Of a DNA stretch of 64,000 nt, positions 44,206-52,511 are shown in pieces. This stretch comes from Pseudomonas kilonensis (GTDB taxonomy: Bacteria; Pseudomonadota; Gammaproteobacteria; Pseudomonadales; Pseudomonadaceae). The notes under the pieces are model-generated. The model had not been told where the DNA came from, searched no databases, and was given only the letters and a program-made list of their open reading frames with translations. The DNA lies in contig NZ_LHVH01000001.1 in assembly GCF_001269885.1 (NCBI RefSeq), positions 1 to 64,000 on the forward strand, in the 5' to 3' direction. The position numbers and the translations under genes were made by a program. Position 1 is the stretch's first letter. The number at the start of each line of letters is the position of its first letter.

Positions 44206-45597
44206 TCATTCTTCGTTCGGTCGAGCCTTGCGTCGCACCTGCCACACCACCAACCCGAGCAACAGCACCCCCAGCAAACCGCCCAGCCCCCAGACGAGCT
44301 CATCGTCACTGAGCAACGGCTTCTCGATGCGCAGGTAACCCGGGTCCTTGAGCAGTTCGCGCAGGGCCACGTTGGCTTGTTCCAGGCTCACCCCCTGCAG
44401 GCGCAGGGCCGGGTTGGCGAAACGGCCGTCTTCATAATTGCCCAGGGCGCTCCAGTAGTAATCGGCCAGTGCGCTGTTGCCTTGAACCGCCCAGGACTGA
44501 TGGGCAATGGCCGCGCGCTTGATGCGCACGAAATCGGCGGGGTCCAGGCCATCCTTGAGCAATCTCTTGCGCAGCTCTTCCAGCGCCTGTTCGGCTTCGG
44601 GCAAGTCTTCGCGGGACAGGTCGGCGTTCAGGCTGAAGAAGCCGACGCCGCCGAGCACCTCGCGTTCGGTCCACGGCCCGTAGGACAGGCCATGGGCCAG
44701 GCGCAATTGGCGATAGAGCGCCCAGTCCAGGTAATCCTTGAGCAGGTCGAAGGTTTCGTCATGCTGCTCGTCCAGCACCGGTTCCGGGAACAGCCAATGA
44801 AGCTTGGCGCTGTCGCCGGCCAGGCCACGGATCAGGTTGCGCTTGGTGACCGCCTTGTAGCGGATCTGCGGCAACGCCTCGTGCGCGCTGGGCTCCACCG
44901 GCTCGAGTTCGCCAAAGGCACGTTCCAGATAGGCCGGCAGCAGTCGGTCGAGATCGCCGACCACGATCAGCGTCATGTTGTTCGGCGCATACCAGGCCTT
45001 GCGCACTTGTTCGAGGCGGGCGAGGGTATGGCGCTCGACCTCGGCCCGTTCCGCGCACCGCAGGCCCAACTCAACCGCCAACTGGTTGCTGGCCTTGTGG
45101 CCCAGGTCCTGGTGATCGAGCCAGCGTTGCAGGTGGGTGTAGTGGCCACCGTCCTCGCGTTCCACCACCCGCTTGGCTGCCTCCAGGGCTTTTTCATCGA
45201 TGCGGGTGCGGGTCAACAGCGCCAGCAGCAGCTCCAGGACCTTGCGTTGATTGCGTGCCGGCGCCTCGATGACGAACGTGGTGTCGGCATTGCTGGTGAA
45301 GGCATTCCACTCGCCCCCCAAGGCCTGCATGCGCTCCTCCAGGCCGCCTTCACCGCTCTCATCGACGCCGCTGAACAGCAGGTGTTCAAGCAGGTGCGGC
45401 AGTTCCTTGTCGGCGCAACTGAAGTCGTCCAGGCCCACGCCGACCACCAGGCGGATCGCCACATGCCCGCGCTCGGTGCCGGGCTTGAGCAGCAGTTGCA
45501 TGCCGTTGGGCAACATATAGCCTTCGACCTGGAACCGGTCCAGGGCGACCACGGGCAGTGAGCCGAGCAAAAGAAAGGCGAACAACAGACAACGCAT
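44206..45597 (-). CDS. M16 family zinc metallopeptidase, membrane-anchored
   Basis: A 463-residue protein with a signal peptide (about 1-18), an M16 N-domain with the inverted zinc motif H-L-L-E-H (PHLLEHLLFSG) and downstream Glu, an M16 C-domain, and a C-terminal transmembrane helix with basic tail (LLGVLLLGLVVWQVRRKARP). It should be a periplasm-facing, inner-membrane-tethered peptidase of the pitrilysin/insulinase group. Partner M16 subunits, usual for half-size members, are absent. The start at 45597 (MRCLLFAF) has GGAAG upstream. Confidence 0.88.
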   Translation of the reverse strand: MRCLLFAFLLLGSLPVVALDRFQVEGYMLPNGMQLLLKPGTERGHVAIRLVVGVGLDDFSCADKELPHLLEHLLFSGVDESGEGGLEERMQALGGEWNAFTSNADTTFVIEAPARNQRKVLELLLALLTRTRIDEKALEAAKRVVEREDGGHYTHLQRWLDHQDLGHKASNQLAVELGLRCAERAEVERHTLARLEQVRKAWYAPNNMTLIVVGDLDRLLPAYLERAFGELEPVEPSAHEALPQIRYKAVTKRNLIRGLAGDSAKLHWLFPEPVLDEQHDETFDLLKDYLDWALYRQLRLAHGLSYGPWTEREVLGGVGFFSLNADLSREDLPEAEQALEELRKRLLKDGLDPADFVRIKRAAIAHQSWAVQGNSALADYYWSALGNYEDGRFANPALRLQGVSLEQANVALRELLKDPGYLRIEKPLLSDDELVWGLGGLLGVLLLGLVVWQVRRKARPNEE

Positions 45598-45797
45598 AAG
45601 GGCTTCCTGGCGACTGAGTGGGGTCCATGGTGCCGGGCAGGCCGTCATCGGCGGATCGCCGCCCGGAGTCGGCTCGCTCCCCTATCGAATCTATGCGTTT
45701 TTCATGACAACGGGAGCAGGCGGGCCGGCGAACGCTTTCAGGCCCGAGCCATTGTTATTGACTGACATTGTTACTGACTGACCAATGCGCCAGTCGT

Positions 45798-47456
45798 TCA
45801 CGGCGAATGGGTAATGTCGCTAATTTCATCCGCCGCCAGCGCGCCGATCTCGGCGGTCTCCAGGACCACATAGGCGCTGCCGCAAAACAGCGAATTGAGG
45901 CGCCTCATGTCGGCGATCAGCTCCAGGTGCAGGGAACTGGTCTCCAGGCTTTGCACGACCTTGCGCTGCAAGCGGCTGACATGGGCATGGGCCATGCGCC
46001 GTTCCTGCGCCCGAAAGCGACGTTTCTCACGCAGCAACTGACGGGCGCTTTCCCGGTCGGCACTGAGGAATACCGACAGCCCCAGCCGCAGGTTGGCGAT
46101 CAGGTGGCTGTGCAGCCCCGCCAACTCTTCCAGGCCTACTTCGGAAAAGGAGCGACGTTGCGAGGTCTTCTGCTGCTGGACCTTGCGCAACATGCGCTCG
46201 ATCAGGTCGCTGGCCAGTTTCAGGTTGATCGCCAGCTCGATGATTTCCGCCCAGCGGCGGCTGTCCTGTTCGCTGAGGTCCTCGCGGGGCATTTGCGCCA
46301 TGTACAACTTGATTGCGCTGCACAACGCTTCGACGTCGTCACTCATGCGCCGCACGTCCTGGGTCACCGCCGTTTGCGCACCGCGCAGCACGTCCAGCAT
46401 GGCTTCGAGCATGTTTTCGATCAGGTCGCCAATACGCAAGGTTTCCCGGGCCGCGTTCGCCAGCGCCAGGCTCGGGGTGACGAGGGCGGTAGGGTCCAGA
46501 TGTCGTGGCTTGGCCGTGCCGTTGGTATCGGGCCGCTCCGGCAGCAGCCAGGCACAGAGCCTGGCCATCGGGCCGACGCTGGGCAGCAGCACCAGGCACC
46601 GCACGGTGTTGTAGAGCAGATGGAAACCAATCACCGTTTCCTGGGGGCTGAAATCCAGGCTGTCCAGCCAACCCACCAGCGGATCGAGCACCGGGATGAT
46701 CAACAACAGCCCGATCAGCTTGTACAGCAGGCTGCCCAGCGCCACCTGGCGCCCGGCGGTGTTCTGCATGCTGGTGCTGAGGAACGCCAGCACGCCGCTG
46801 CCAATGTTGGCGCCGATCACCAGGCCGATGGCCACCGGCAGGCTGATCACCGCGGCACCGGCCAGGGTCGCGGTCAGCAGCACGGCGGCCAGGCTGGAAT
46901 AGGAGATCATCGCGAACAGCGCGCCGACCAACGCATCGAGCAGGATGTCGCCGGTCAGCGAGGCGAAGATCACTTTCACGCCCTGGGCATGGGTGATGGG
47001 CGCCGCGGCTTCGACGATCAATTGCAGGGCCAGGATGATCAGGCCCAGGCCGATGCCGACCCGGCCCATTTGCCCGACGCGCGTCTGTTTGCGCGAGAGG
47101 AAAAAAATCACCCCGAGGAAAATCAGCAGCGGCGACAGCCACGACAGGTCGAGGGTCAGCACCCGTGCCATCAGCGCGGTGCCGACATCGGCGCCGAGCA
47201 TGGTCGCCAGCGCCGGGGTCAGCGCCATCAGGCCCTGGCCGACGAACGAGGTGACGAGCATGGCCGTGGCGTTGCTGCTCTGGACCATGGCCGTGACCAT
47301 GATGCCCGCGATAAACGCCAGCCAGCGCCGGGACATGTTCTGGCCGATGACATGGCGCAGGTTCGAGCCATAGACCCGCAAGATGCCGGTACGCACGATA
47401 TGCGTGCCCCAGATCAGCAGGGCGACGGCGGAGAGCAAGTTCAGCAGGGTCAGCAT
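45798..47456 (-). CDS. Na/Pi cotransporter family protein with PhoU-like domain
   Basis: A 552-residue protein: residues 1-310 hold two Na/Pi cotransporter repeats with the QSSNATAMLVTSFVGQG motif and about eight helices; 340-552 are PhoU-like helices. Such proteins (YjbB type) move phosphate, often outward. The start at 47456 (MLTLLNLLSAV) has AGGGGG seven bases upstream, better than an in-frame codon at 47489. Confidence 0.88.
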   Translation of the reverse strand: MLTLLNLLSAVALLIWGTHIVRTGILRVYGSNLRHVIGQNMSRRWLAFIAGIMVTAMVQSSNATAMLVTSFVGQGLMALTPALATMLGADVGTALMARVLTLDLSWLSPLLIFLGVIFFLSRKQTRVGQMGRVGIGLGLIILALQLIVEAAAPITHAQGVKVIFASLTGDILLDALVGALFAMISYSSLAAVLLTATLAGAAVISLPVAIGLVIGANIGSGVLAFLSTSMQNTAGRQVALGSLLYKLIGLLLIIPVLDPLVGWLDSLDFSPQETVIGFHLLYNTVRCLVLLPSVGPMARLCAWLLPERPDTNGTAKPRHLDPTALVTPSLALANAARETLRIGDLIENMLEAMLDVLRGAQTAVTQDVRRMSDDVEALCSAIKLYMAQMPREDLSEQDSRRWAEIIELAINLKLASDLIERMLRKVQQQKTSQRRSFSEVGLEELAGLHSHLIANLRLGLSVFLSADRESARQLLREKRRFRAQERRMAHAHVSRLQRKVVQSLETSSLHLELIADMRRLNSLFCGSAYVVLETAEIGALAADEISDITHSP

Positions 47457-47623
47457 GAGAAGCCCCCTGTTAGCGTCCCAAAGGGACAAATTGGCGATGC
47501 CACATTCTTCGTTCTTGTACTTAAGCTGTAGTTGGCGAACGGTTCGGGCGCCAGCATTGCACAGCTAAAGAATCGTTTGAAACAAATCCGTCATAAAATC
47601 CGATCGTCCAGAACGACAGAGAT

Positions 47624-47716
47624 CCTGTGGGAGCGGGCTTGCTCGCGAAAACGGTAGGTCAGTCACATTAATGCCATCTGATCCACCGCTTTCGCGAGCA
47701 AGCCCGCTCCCACAGG
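47624..47716. repeat. REPIN (inverted REP pair)
   Basis: CCTGTGGGAGCGGGCTTGCT and the exact inverted AGCAAGCCCGCTCCCACAGG, 20-bp perfect arms. Confidence 0.92.
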
Positions 47717-47762
47717 TCATGTATTTCCAACCCAAATGGCAGGTTTGCTTTTCACGGGCATG

Positions 47763-47787
47763 AAAAAGGGGCTCCAAGAGCCCCTTC
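47763..47787 (-). terminator. Terminator of the terC-type gene
   Basis: AAGGGGCT-CCAAG-AGCCCCTT; read on the minus strand it is followed by TTTTT. Confidence 0.88.
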
Positions 47788-47805
47788 ATTCATTGCCCTA
47801 TGCCG

Positions 47806-48573
47806 TTACTGACCCGGCATGTCCTTGCGCAGTTTCACCGGATCCTGCTGCTTGCGCTTGCGCGCCATGGCAGTACGCATCTTGATGTTGATGGCTTCCA
47901 CCGCCAGGGAGAATGCCATGGCGAAGTAGACGTAGCCTTTTGGCACATGCACGTCGAACGACTCGGCGATCAGCACGGTACCGACCACCAGCAGGAACGA
48001 CAGCGCCAGCATCTTCAGCGATGGGTGCTTGTCGATGAACTCGCTGATGGTGGCCGAAGCCAGCATCATCACCAGCACGGCGACGATGATCGCTGCCACC
48101 ATGACCGGCACGTGGGAGACCATGCCGACGGCAGTAATGACCGAGTCCAGGGAGAACACGATGTCGATGATCGCGATCTGGATGATGGTGTAGATGAAGT
48201 TGCCGCCCTTGCCCGAAGGTTCGTCGTTGGTTTCATCTTCGCCTTCCAGCGCGTGGTACATCTCCTGGGAGCTTTTCCACAGCAGGAACAGGCCACCGAA
48301 GAACAGGATCAGGTCACGACCGGAGATGCCCTGGCCGAACACTTCGAACAAATCGGCCGTCAGGCGCATGACCCAGGTGATGGACAGCAGCAACAGGATC
48401 CGCGTGATCATGGCCAGCGCCAGGCCGAAGATCCGGGTGCGCGCCTGCATGTGCTTGGGCATGCGGCTGACCAGGATCGAGATCATGATGATGTTGTCGA
48501 TGCCCAGGACAATTTCCAGGGCGGTCAGAGTAAAGAAGGCAACCCAGATTTCCGGGTTGGTCAGCCATTCCAT
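47806..48573 (-). CDS. TerC family integral membrane protein
   Basis: A 255-residue protein with seven to eight helices and the TerC acidic motifs ALEIVLGIDNIIMISIL and DIVFSLDSVITAVGM (Asp in membrane helices). TerC proteins are linked to manganese or other metal efflux, often to secreted enzymes, and to tellurite resistance. It lies 60 bp downstream of the CitMHS gene on the same strand and may share its transcript; no yybP-ykoY-type leader fits in that gap. Confidence 0.9.
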   Translation of the reverse strand: MEWLTNPEIWVAFFTLTALEIVLGIDNIIMISILVSRMPKHMQARTRIFGLALAMITRILLLLSITWVMRLTADLFEVFGQGISGRDLILFFGGLFLLWKSSQEMYHALEGEDETNDEPSGKGGNFIYTIIQIAIIDIVFSLDSVITAVGMVSHVPVMVAAIIVAVLVMMLASATISEFIDKHPSLKMLALSFLLVVGTVLIAESFDVHVPKGYVYFAMAFSLAVEAINIKMRTAMARKRKQQDPVKLRKDMPGQ

Positions 48574-48633
48574 GTGAGTTCCTTTGAGCGAGTGTTAGGC
48601 CGCGCCGCCGAGACGACGCAGCGGGCGTTGCTT

Positions 48634-49941
48634 TTATAGAGTGCTGAACAGCGGAAAAATCCCCATCAGCAAGGCGGCGAACATTATGCACAGGCAAACC
48701 AGTACTGCCCACTTCAAGGTGAAGCGCTGGTGATCGCCGAACTCGATCCCGGCCAAGGCTACCAGCAGGTAGGTCGACGGAACCAGTGGGCTCAACAGGT
48801 GGACGGGCTGGCCGACGATGGAGGCACGGGCCATTTCAACGGCGGTGATGCCGTAATGGCTGGCTGCCTCGGCGAGAACCGGTAACACCCCGTAATAAAA
48901 TGCATCGTTAGACATGAAGAACGTGAACGGCATGCTCACCAGCGCGGTGATGACCGCCAGGTAAGGGCCGAGGAACTCCGGGATGACCGCCAGCAGGCTC
49001 TTGGACATGGCGTCGACCATGCCGGTGCCGGACAGGATGCCGGTAAAGATACCGGCCGCGAAAATCAGCCCGACCACCGCCAACACGCTGCCGGCGTGGG
49101 CCGCAACGCGGTCTTTCTGCTGTTGCAGGCACGGGTAGTTGACGATCATCGCAATACTGAACGCCACCATGAACAGCACCGGCAGCGGCAACAGGCCGGC
49201 GATCAGGGTGCACATCAGGCCCAGGGTCAATGCGCCGTTGAACCAGATCAGCTTTGGACGACGAGCGTCCGGGAATTGGGAAACGCTGATTTCGCTGTGG
49301 TCGATTTCATCTCCGACCAGGTGCAGTTCACCCAGGCGCGCACGCTCGCGCTTACCGTACATGTAGGAAATCGCCAGGATCGCCACCACACCGGCCAGCA
49401 TCGCGGGAATCATCGGCACGAAGATGTCGGACGGGTCCACATGCAGCGCACTGGCCGCACGGGCCGTCGGGCCGCCCCATGGGGTCATGTTCATCACGCC
49501 GCCGGCGAGGATGATCAGGCCAGCCATGATGCGCGGGCTCATGCCGATGCGGCTGTAGAGCGGCAGCATCGCGGCCACGCAGATCATGTAAGTGGTCGCG
49601 CCGTCACCATCAAGGGAAACGACGAGCGCCAGAACGGCGGTACCGACCGAAACTTTCAACGGGTCGCCCTTGACCAGCTTGAGGATCTTGCGCACGGCCG
49701 GGTCGAACAGGCCGGAGTCGATCATCAGGGCAAAATACAGAATCGCGAACATCAGCATCACCCCGGTCGGGGCGAGCTTGGTGATGCCTTCGAGCATCAT
49801 CGGGCCGATTTTCGGCGCAAAGCCACCGAACAGGGCGAACAGGATCGGGATGATGATCAGGGCGATCAGCGCGGACAGGCGCTTGGTCATGATCAGGAAC
49901 ATGAACGTAATGACCATGGCGAAGCCAAGGAAAGTCAGCAT
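48634..49941 (-). CDS. CitMHS family citrate:cation symporter
   Basis: A 435-residue transporter with about 12 helices. CitMHS features include SLDGDGATTYMICVAAMLPLY and TPWGGPTARAASAL. The family imports citrate complexed with divalent metal (Mg, Ca or other). GGAG lies eight bases before the ATG. About 130 nt upstream in the leader is an A-rich AACAACAACAATGG sequence, a match to the Hfq/Crc catabolite-repression motif. By position it corresponds to P. aeruginosa PA5476. Confidence 0.9.
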   Translation of the reverse strand: MLTFLGFAMVITFMFLIMTKRLSALIALIIIPILFALFGGFAPKIGPMMLEGITKLAPTGVMLMFAILYFALMIDSGLFDPAVRKILKLVKGDPLKVSVGTAVLALVVSLDGDGATTYMICVAAMLPLYSRIGMSPRIMAGLIILAGGVMNMTPWGGPTARAASALHVDPSDIFVPMIPAMLAGVVAILAISYMYGKRERARLGELHLVGDEIDHSEISVSQFPDARRPKLIWFNGALTLGLMCTLIAGLLPLPVLFMVAFSIAMIVNYPCLQQQKDRVAAHAGSVLAVVGLIFAAGIFTGILSGTGMVDAMSKSLLAVIPEFLGPYLAVITALVSMPFTFFMSNDAFYYGVLPVLAEAASHYGITAVEMARASIVGQPVHLLSPLVPSTYLLVALAGIEFGDHQRFTLKWAVLVCLCIMFAALLMGIFPLFSTL

Positions 49942-49989
49942 GGGAAATACTCCAGGCGTGGCGCGGCTATGAAAGGCGAACCGGACAGG

Positions 49990-50083
49990 TCAGCGCAGGA
50001 TGCAGAGCACGAGGGGAACGGATGGAGTGGGTGCAGCGGGACGGGTAGCAGCGGACATCAGAATCACCATTGTTGTTGTTAAA
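49990..50083 (-). promoter_or_regulatory. Candidate Hfq/Crc (CA) motif with short upstream ORF
   Basis: On the minus strand TTTAACAACAACAATGG (about 50083-50067) fits AANAANAA. Its ATG (50070) opens a 26-codon frame, MVILMSAATRPAAPTPSVPL..., stopping at 49990, 48 bases before the CitMHS ATG. No SD precedes the short ORF, so its translation is uncertain. Confidence 0.5.
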
Positions 50084-50216
50084 AGGGCCGAGCGAGCCTT
50101 GAAAACTCGCTTTTGGCCGACCGGTCTTTTGCCGGAAGTGGGGTGATCCTAATCGCGGAAGCTTTCAGTCAGCTTTCGTTGCAGGCAATGGAGTTTTTCT
50201 GTGAGGTAAAGCTCAC

Positions 50217-50257
50217 CTGTGGGAGCAAAATTTATCTGTGGGGCACAGCTCCCACAG
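50217..50257. repeat. Mini-REPIN: REP outer edges without cores
   Basis: CTGTGGGAGC (50217-50226) and GCTCCCACAG (50248-50257) are perfect 10-bp inverted edges, but the internal GCTTGC...GCGATG parts are missing. It lies in the 338-bp gap between the CitMHS gene and the next gene. Confidence 0.8.
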
Positions 50258-50280
50258 AAAATCGGTGCTCCACCGGTCAA

Positions 50281-50607
50281 TCAAAATGCTGAGAGATTCA
50301 ACGGCCGCACCGCGCCCATCCAGATCGCATGCTCGGTGTGGTCGATCAGGTCATCGCCGGTCTCCGGGTGCAGGAAAATCACCAGGCCTTTGCGATTGAG
50401 CGCCAGCCACGGCAAGACCACGCCGATGTACTGCGGGTCGAAGGCCAGCTGACAGCTCCAGTCCGGGTGCGGGCCGACCGGGCGTTGATGAACGCGGCCC
50501 ATTTTCAGCGGGAACAGTTGCGCCGCTTCCTCGCACAAGGCCCGCGCCTGGTCCAGGGTGCTGGCGTCGAAATACACGTGGGCGTGGTAGCCCTTGATCC
50601 GCTGCAT
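50281..50607 (-). CDS. DOPA 4,5-dioxygenase family protein
   Basis: A 108-residue protein of the fungal-type DOPA 4,5-dioxygenase family, with the His-rich motifs GYHAHVYFD, RPVGPHPDWSCQLAF and FLHPETGDDLIDHTEHAIWMG. Bacterial members are small; some open catechol rings, many are untested. It is divergent from the NAD(P)-binding protein gene with an 84-bp gap. Confidence 0.88.
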   Translation of the reverse strand: MQRIKGYHAHVYFDASTLDQARALCEEAAQLFPLKMGRVHQRPVGPHPDWSCQLAFDPQYIGVVLPWLALNRKGLVIFLHPETGDDLIDHTEHAIWMGAVRPLNLSAF

Positions 50608-50691
50608 CTGTCACTCCTTGAAAAGAGGCCGAACCCTCGCCGTTTTCCGCGGGTCAGAGCCTTTACACGCGGGATAAAGAGGAAAGCAGCC

Positions 50692-51351
50692 ATGAAAAAC
50701 GCCGAAACCCCGGTCACCAAAGTGGTGCTCTATGGTGCCATGAGCGGCCTCGGCAGTGCGTTGATGGCTGAAATGCTGCGGCGCCAGCACGAAGTCATCG
50801 CCATTCTCGACGATCTTACCGCCCTGGCTCCCCGCCCGGGCCTGCGGACCAAGACTGGTGATCTTTTCGATCCCGAGCGGGTCAAGCAAAGTGTTGCCGG
50901 TGCCAGCGCCGTGGTGTGTCTGCTGAACGCGCCGGGGTTGCCGATGAACAGCGAACACGTGGAGCGCACCTTGATTCCCGGCCCGGTGGAGCAAGTATTG
51001 GCCGTGGATGCACTGATCGCCGGCATGCAGGTGGTGAACATTGCGCGGCTGTTCCTGGTGGGCGACTTTGCGGTGCTCGACGAAGAGCAGGCGGACGACG
51101 ATTTGCAGCGCCATGCCACCGAAGAAGTCCTCGATGCCCTGAAGAACAGCACCCTGCAATGGACCTTGATCAACGCCCCCTATGCCGCGCCTGGCCTGGG
51201 TATCGAACATTTCAGCCAGGTCAGTACCAGCCTCGAACCCGGCATGGCCGAATCCCTGGAGCGGCTCAACCGGGTGGCGGTCGGCATCGCCGATGAGCTG
51301 CGCCTGAACCTGCACGTGGGCGAGCACGTCAGCTTCGTGGCCGCCCACTAG
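50692..51351 (+). CDS. NAD(P)-binding (atypical SDR/NmrA-like) protein
   Basis: A 219-residue Rossmann-fold protein with cofactor loop GAMSGLGSALMAEMLRR in place of GxxGxxG, acidic/Asp-rich end of beta 2 (AILDDL), and late segments TLQWTLINAPYAAPG like NAD(P)-binding NmrA-type epimerases (YwnB). It lacks an obvious YxxxK pair. AGAGGA precedes the ATG at 50692; longer in-frame starts lie in the antisense of the divergent gene. Confidence 0.8.
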   Translation: MKNAETPVTKVVLYGAMSGLGSALMAEMLRRQHEVIAILDDLTALAPRPGLRTKTGDLFDPERVKQSVAGASAVVCLLNAPGLPMNSEHVERTLIPGPVEQVLAVDALIAGMQVVNIARLFLVGDFAVLDEEQADDDLQRHATEEVLDALKNSTLQWTLINAPYAAPGLGIEHFSQVSTSLEPGMAESLERLNRVAVGIADELRLNLHVGEHVSFVAAH

Positions 51352-51363
51352 CTGTGGACATCC

Positions 51364-51421
51364 TGTGGCGAGGGAATTTAGCGAAACGTCGCACCGCCCC
51401 GCTGGGCTGCGAAGCGGCCCC
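51364..51421. repeat. Altered REP with replaced core
   Basis: TGTGGCGAGGGA then AATTTAGCGAAACGTCGCAC in place of the usual GCTTGCTC, then CCCCGCTGGGCTGCGAAGCG. The flanks match the GGCGAGGGAGC family exactly. Confidence 0.65.
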
Positions 51422-51446
51422 AAAAAACCATCATCTACCCACGCAC

Positions 51447-52397
51447 TCAAACAGCAATCGACGGCAACGGCAGCCCCGTGAGCGATTCGGCACTGTTGGC
51501 CTGTTCTTCCATCAGCCAATCGACGAATTGCCTGATCAACACACCGCGGCGTTTACGTTGGGGCAAGACCACGTAATACCCCAGCCGCGACAGCACCGTT
51601 TCAGCGATAGGACGACACAGCAGCCCCTGGGCCAATAAGTTATCCACAAGGTGCCGCCAGCCGATGGCGACGCCCTGGCCGCCAATCGCCGCCTGGATGA
51701 GCAGTGTGTAGTTGTCGAAGCGCAGTTGCCCGGGCGCCGGCGGCGAGGTGATGCCCAGCTCGCGAAATACGCCGCTCCAGTCGAACCAGCTGTTGCTGTT
51801 GCCCGCGCGCAGGTGCAGCAATGGAAACTCCGCCAAGGCCTGGGCGGACAAGGGCAGGGGACGATCCTTGAGCAGCAGCGGACTGCACACAGGAAAGACT
51901 TCTTCGCTGAACAACCAACGACTTTCACCTTGTTTGAAGCGACCGTCGCCGAACAGCACGGCAACGTCTATATCGGTGCGCAGCATGTTGTGGTTGCGTT
52001 CGCTGGTCACCAGGCTGACGTCCACCTGCGGATTGGCGGCGTGGAAGCGATGCAGGCGCGGCATCAGCCAGTAGGCGGCGAAGGCGAAGTCCGTGGCGAC
52101 TTGCAGCACCTCATGCTGATGCTGGGCGGTGATCGCACTCAGCCCGGCATCGATGCTCTGCAAGCCGGCCTGCACCTGCTCGAACAGGATCGTCCCGGCC
52201 TCGGTCAGTTCGATGCCGCGATAGATGCGGTCGAACAACCGCGTACCCAGTTGCTCTTCCAGACGCTTGATCTGCTGGCTGATGGCCGGTTGCGTGGTGC
52301 CCAGCTCAATCGCCGCCGCCGTAAAGCTTTGTTGGCGCGCCGCGGCTTCAAAGGCTCGGAACAGTTCCAGGGACAGGTTACCCAGGGCCTCATACAT
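51447..52397 (-). CDS. LysR-type regulator of choline-sulfate use
   Basis: A 316-residue LysR regulator. The N-terminal HTH (LELFRAFEAAARQQSFTAAAIELGTTQPAISQQIKRLEEQLGTRLF) is of the GcvA-like type. It is divergent from betC, the standard position of the choline-sulfate regulator, and probably responds to choline-O-sulfate or choline. The gap to betC is about 114 bp and should hold its operator. Confidence 0.88.
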   Translation of the reverse strand: MYEALGNLSLELFRAFEAAARQQSFTAAAIELGTTQPAISQQIKRLEEQLGTRLFDRIYRGIELTEAGTILFEQVQAGLQSIDAGLSAITAQHQHEVLQVATDFAFAAYWLMPRLHRFHAANPQVDVSLVTSERNHNMLRTDIDVAVLFGDGRFKQGESRWLFSEEVFPVCSPLLLKDRPLPLSAQALAEFPLLHLRAGNSNSWFDWSGVFRELGITSPPAPGQLRFDNYTLLIQAAIGGQGVAIGWRHLVDNLLAQGLLCRPIAETVLSRLGYYVVLPQRKRRGVLIRQFVDWLMEEQANSAESLTGLPLPSIAV

Positions 52398-52511
52398 AAG
52401 CTGTGCTTATCCTAGTCATTATCCTGCATGGGCTTTACCCCAAAACCCGGGGGCTACATGCTCAATCGCAGCAATGTCGCATAACTGCCTACTATGGAAT
52501 GCCGCGAATAC

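Noticed and set aside
48574..48633. Manganese (yybP-ykoY) riboswitch before the terC-type gene
   Set aside because: The gap is only 60 bp and shows no matching conserved loops.
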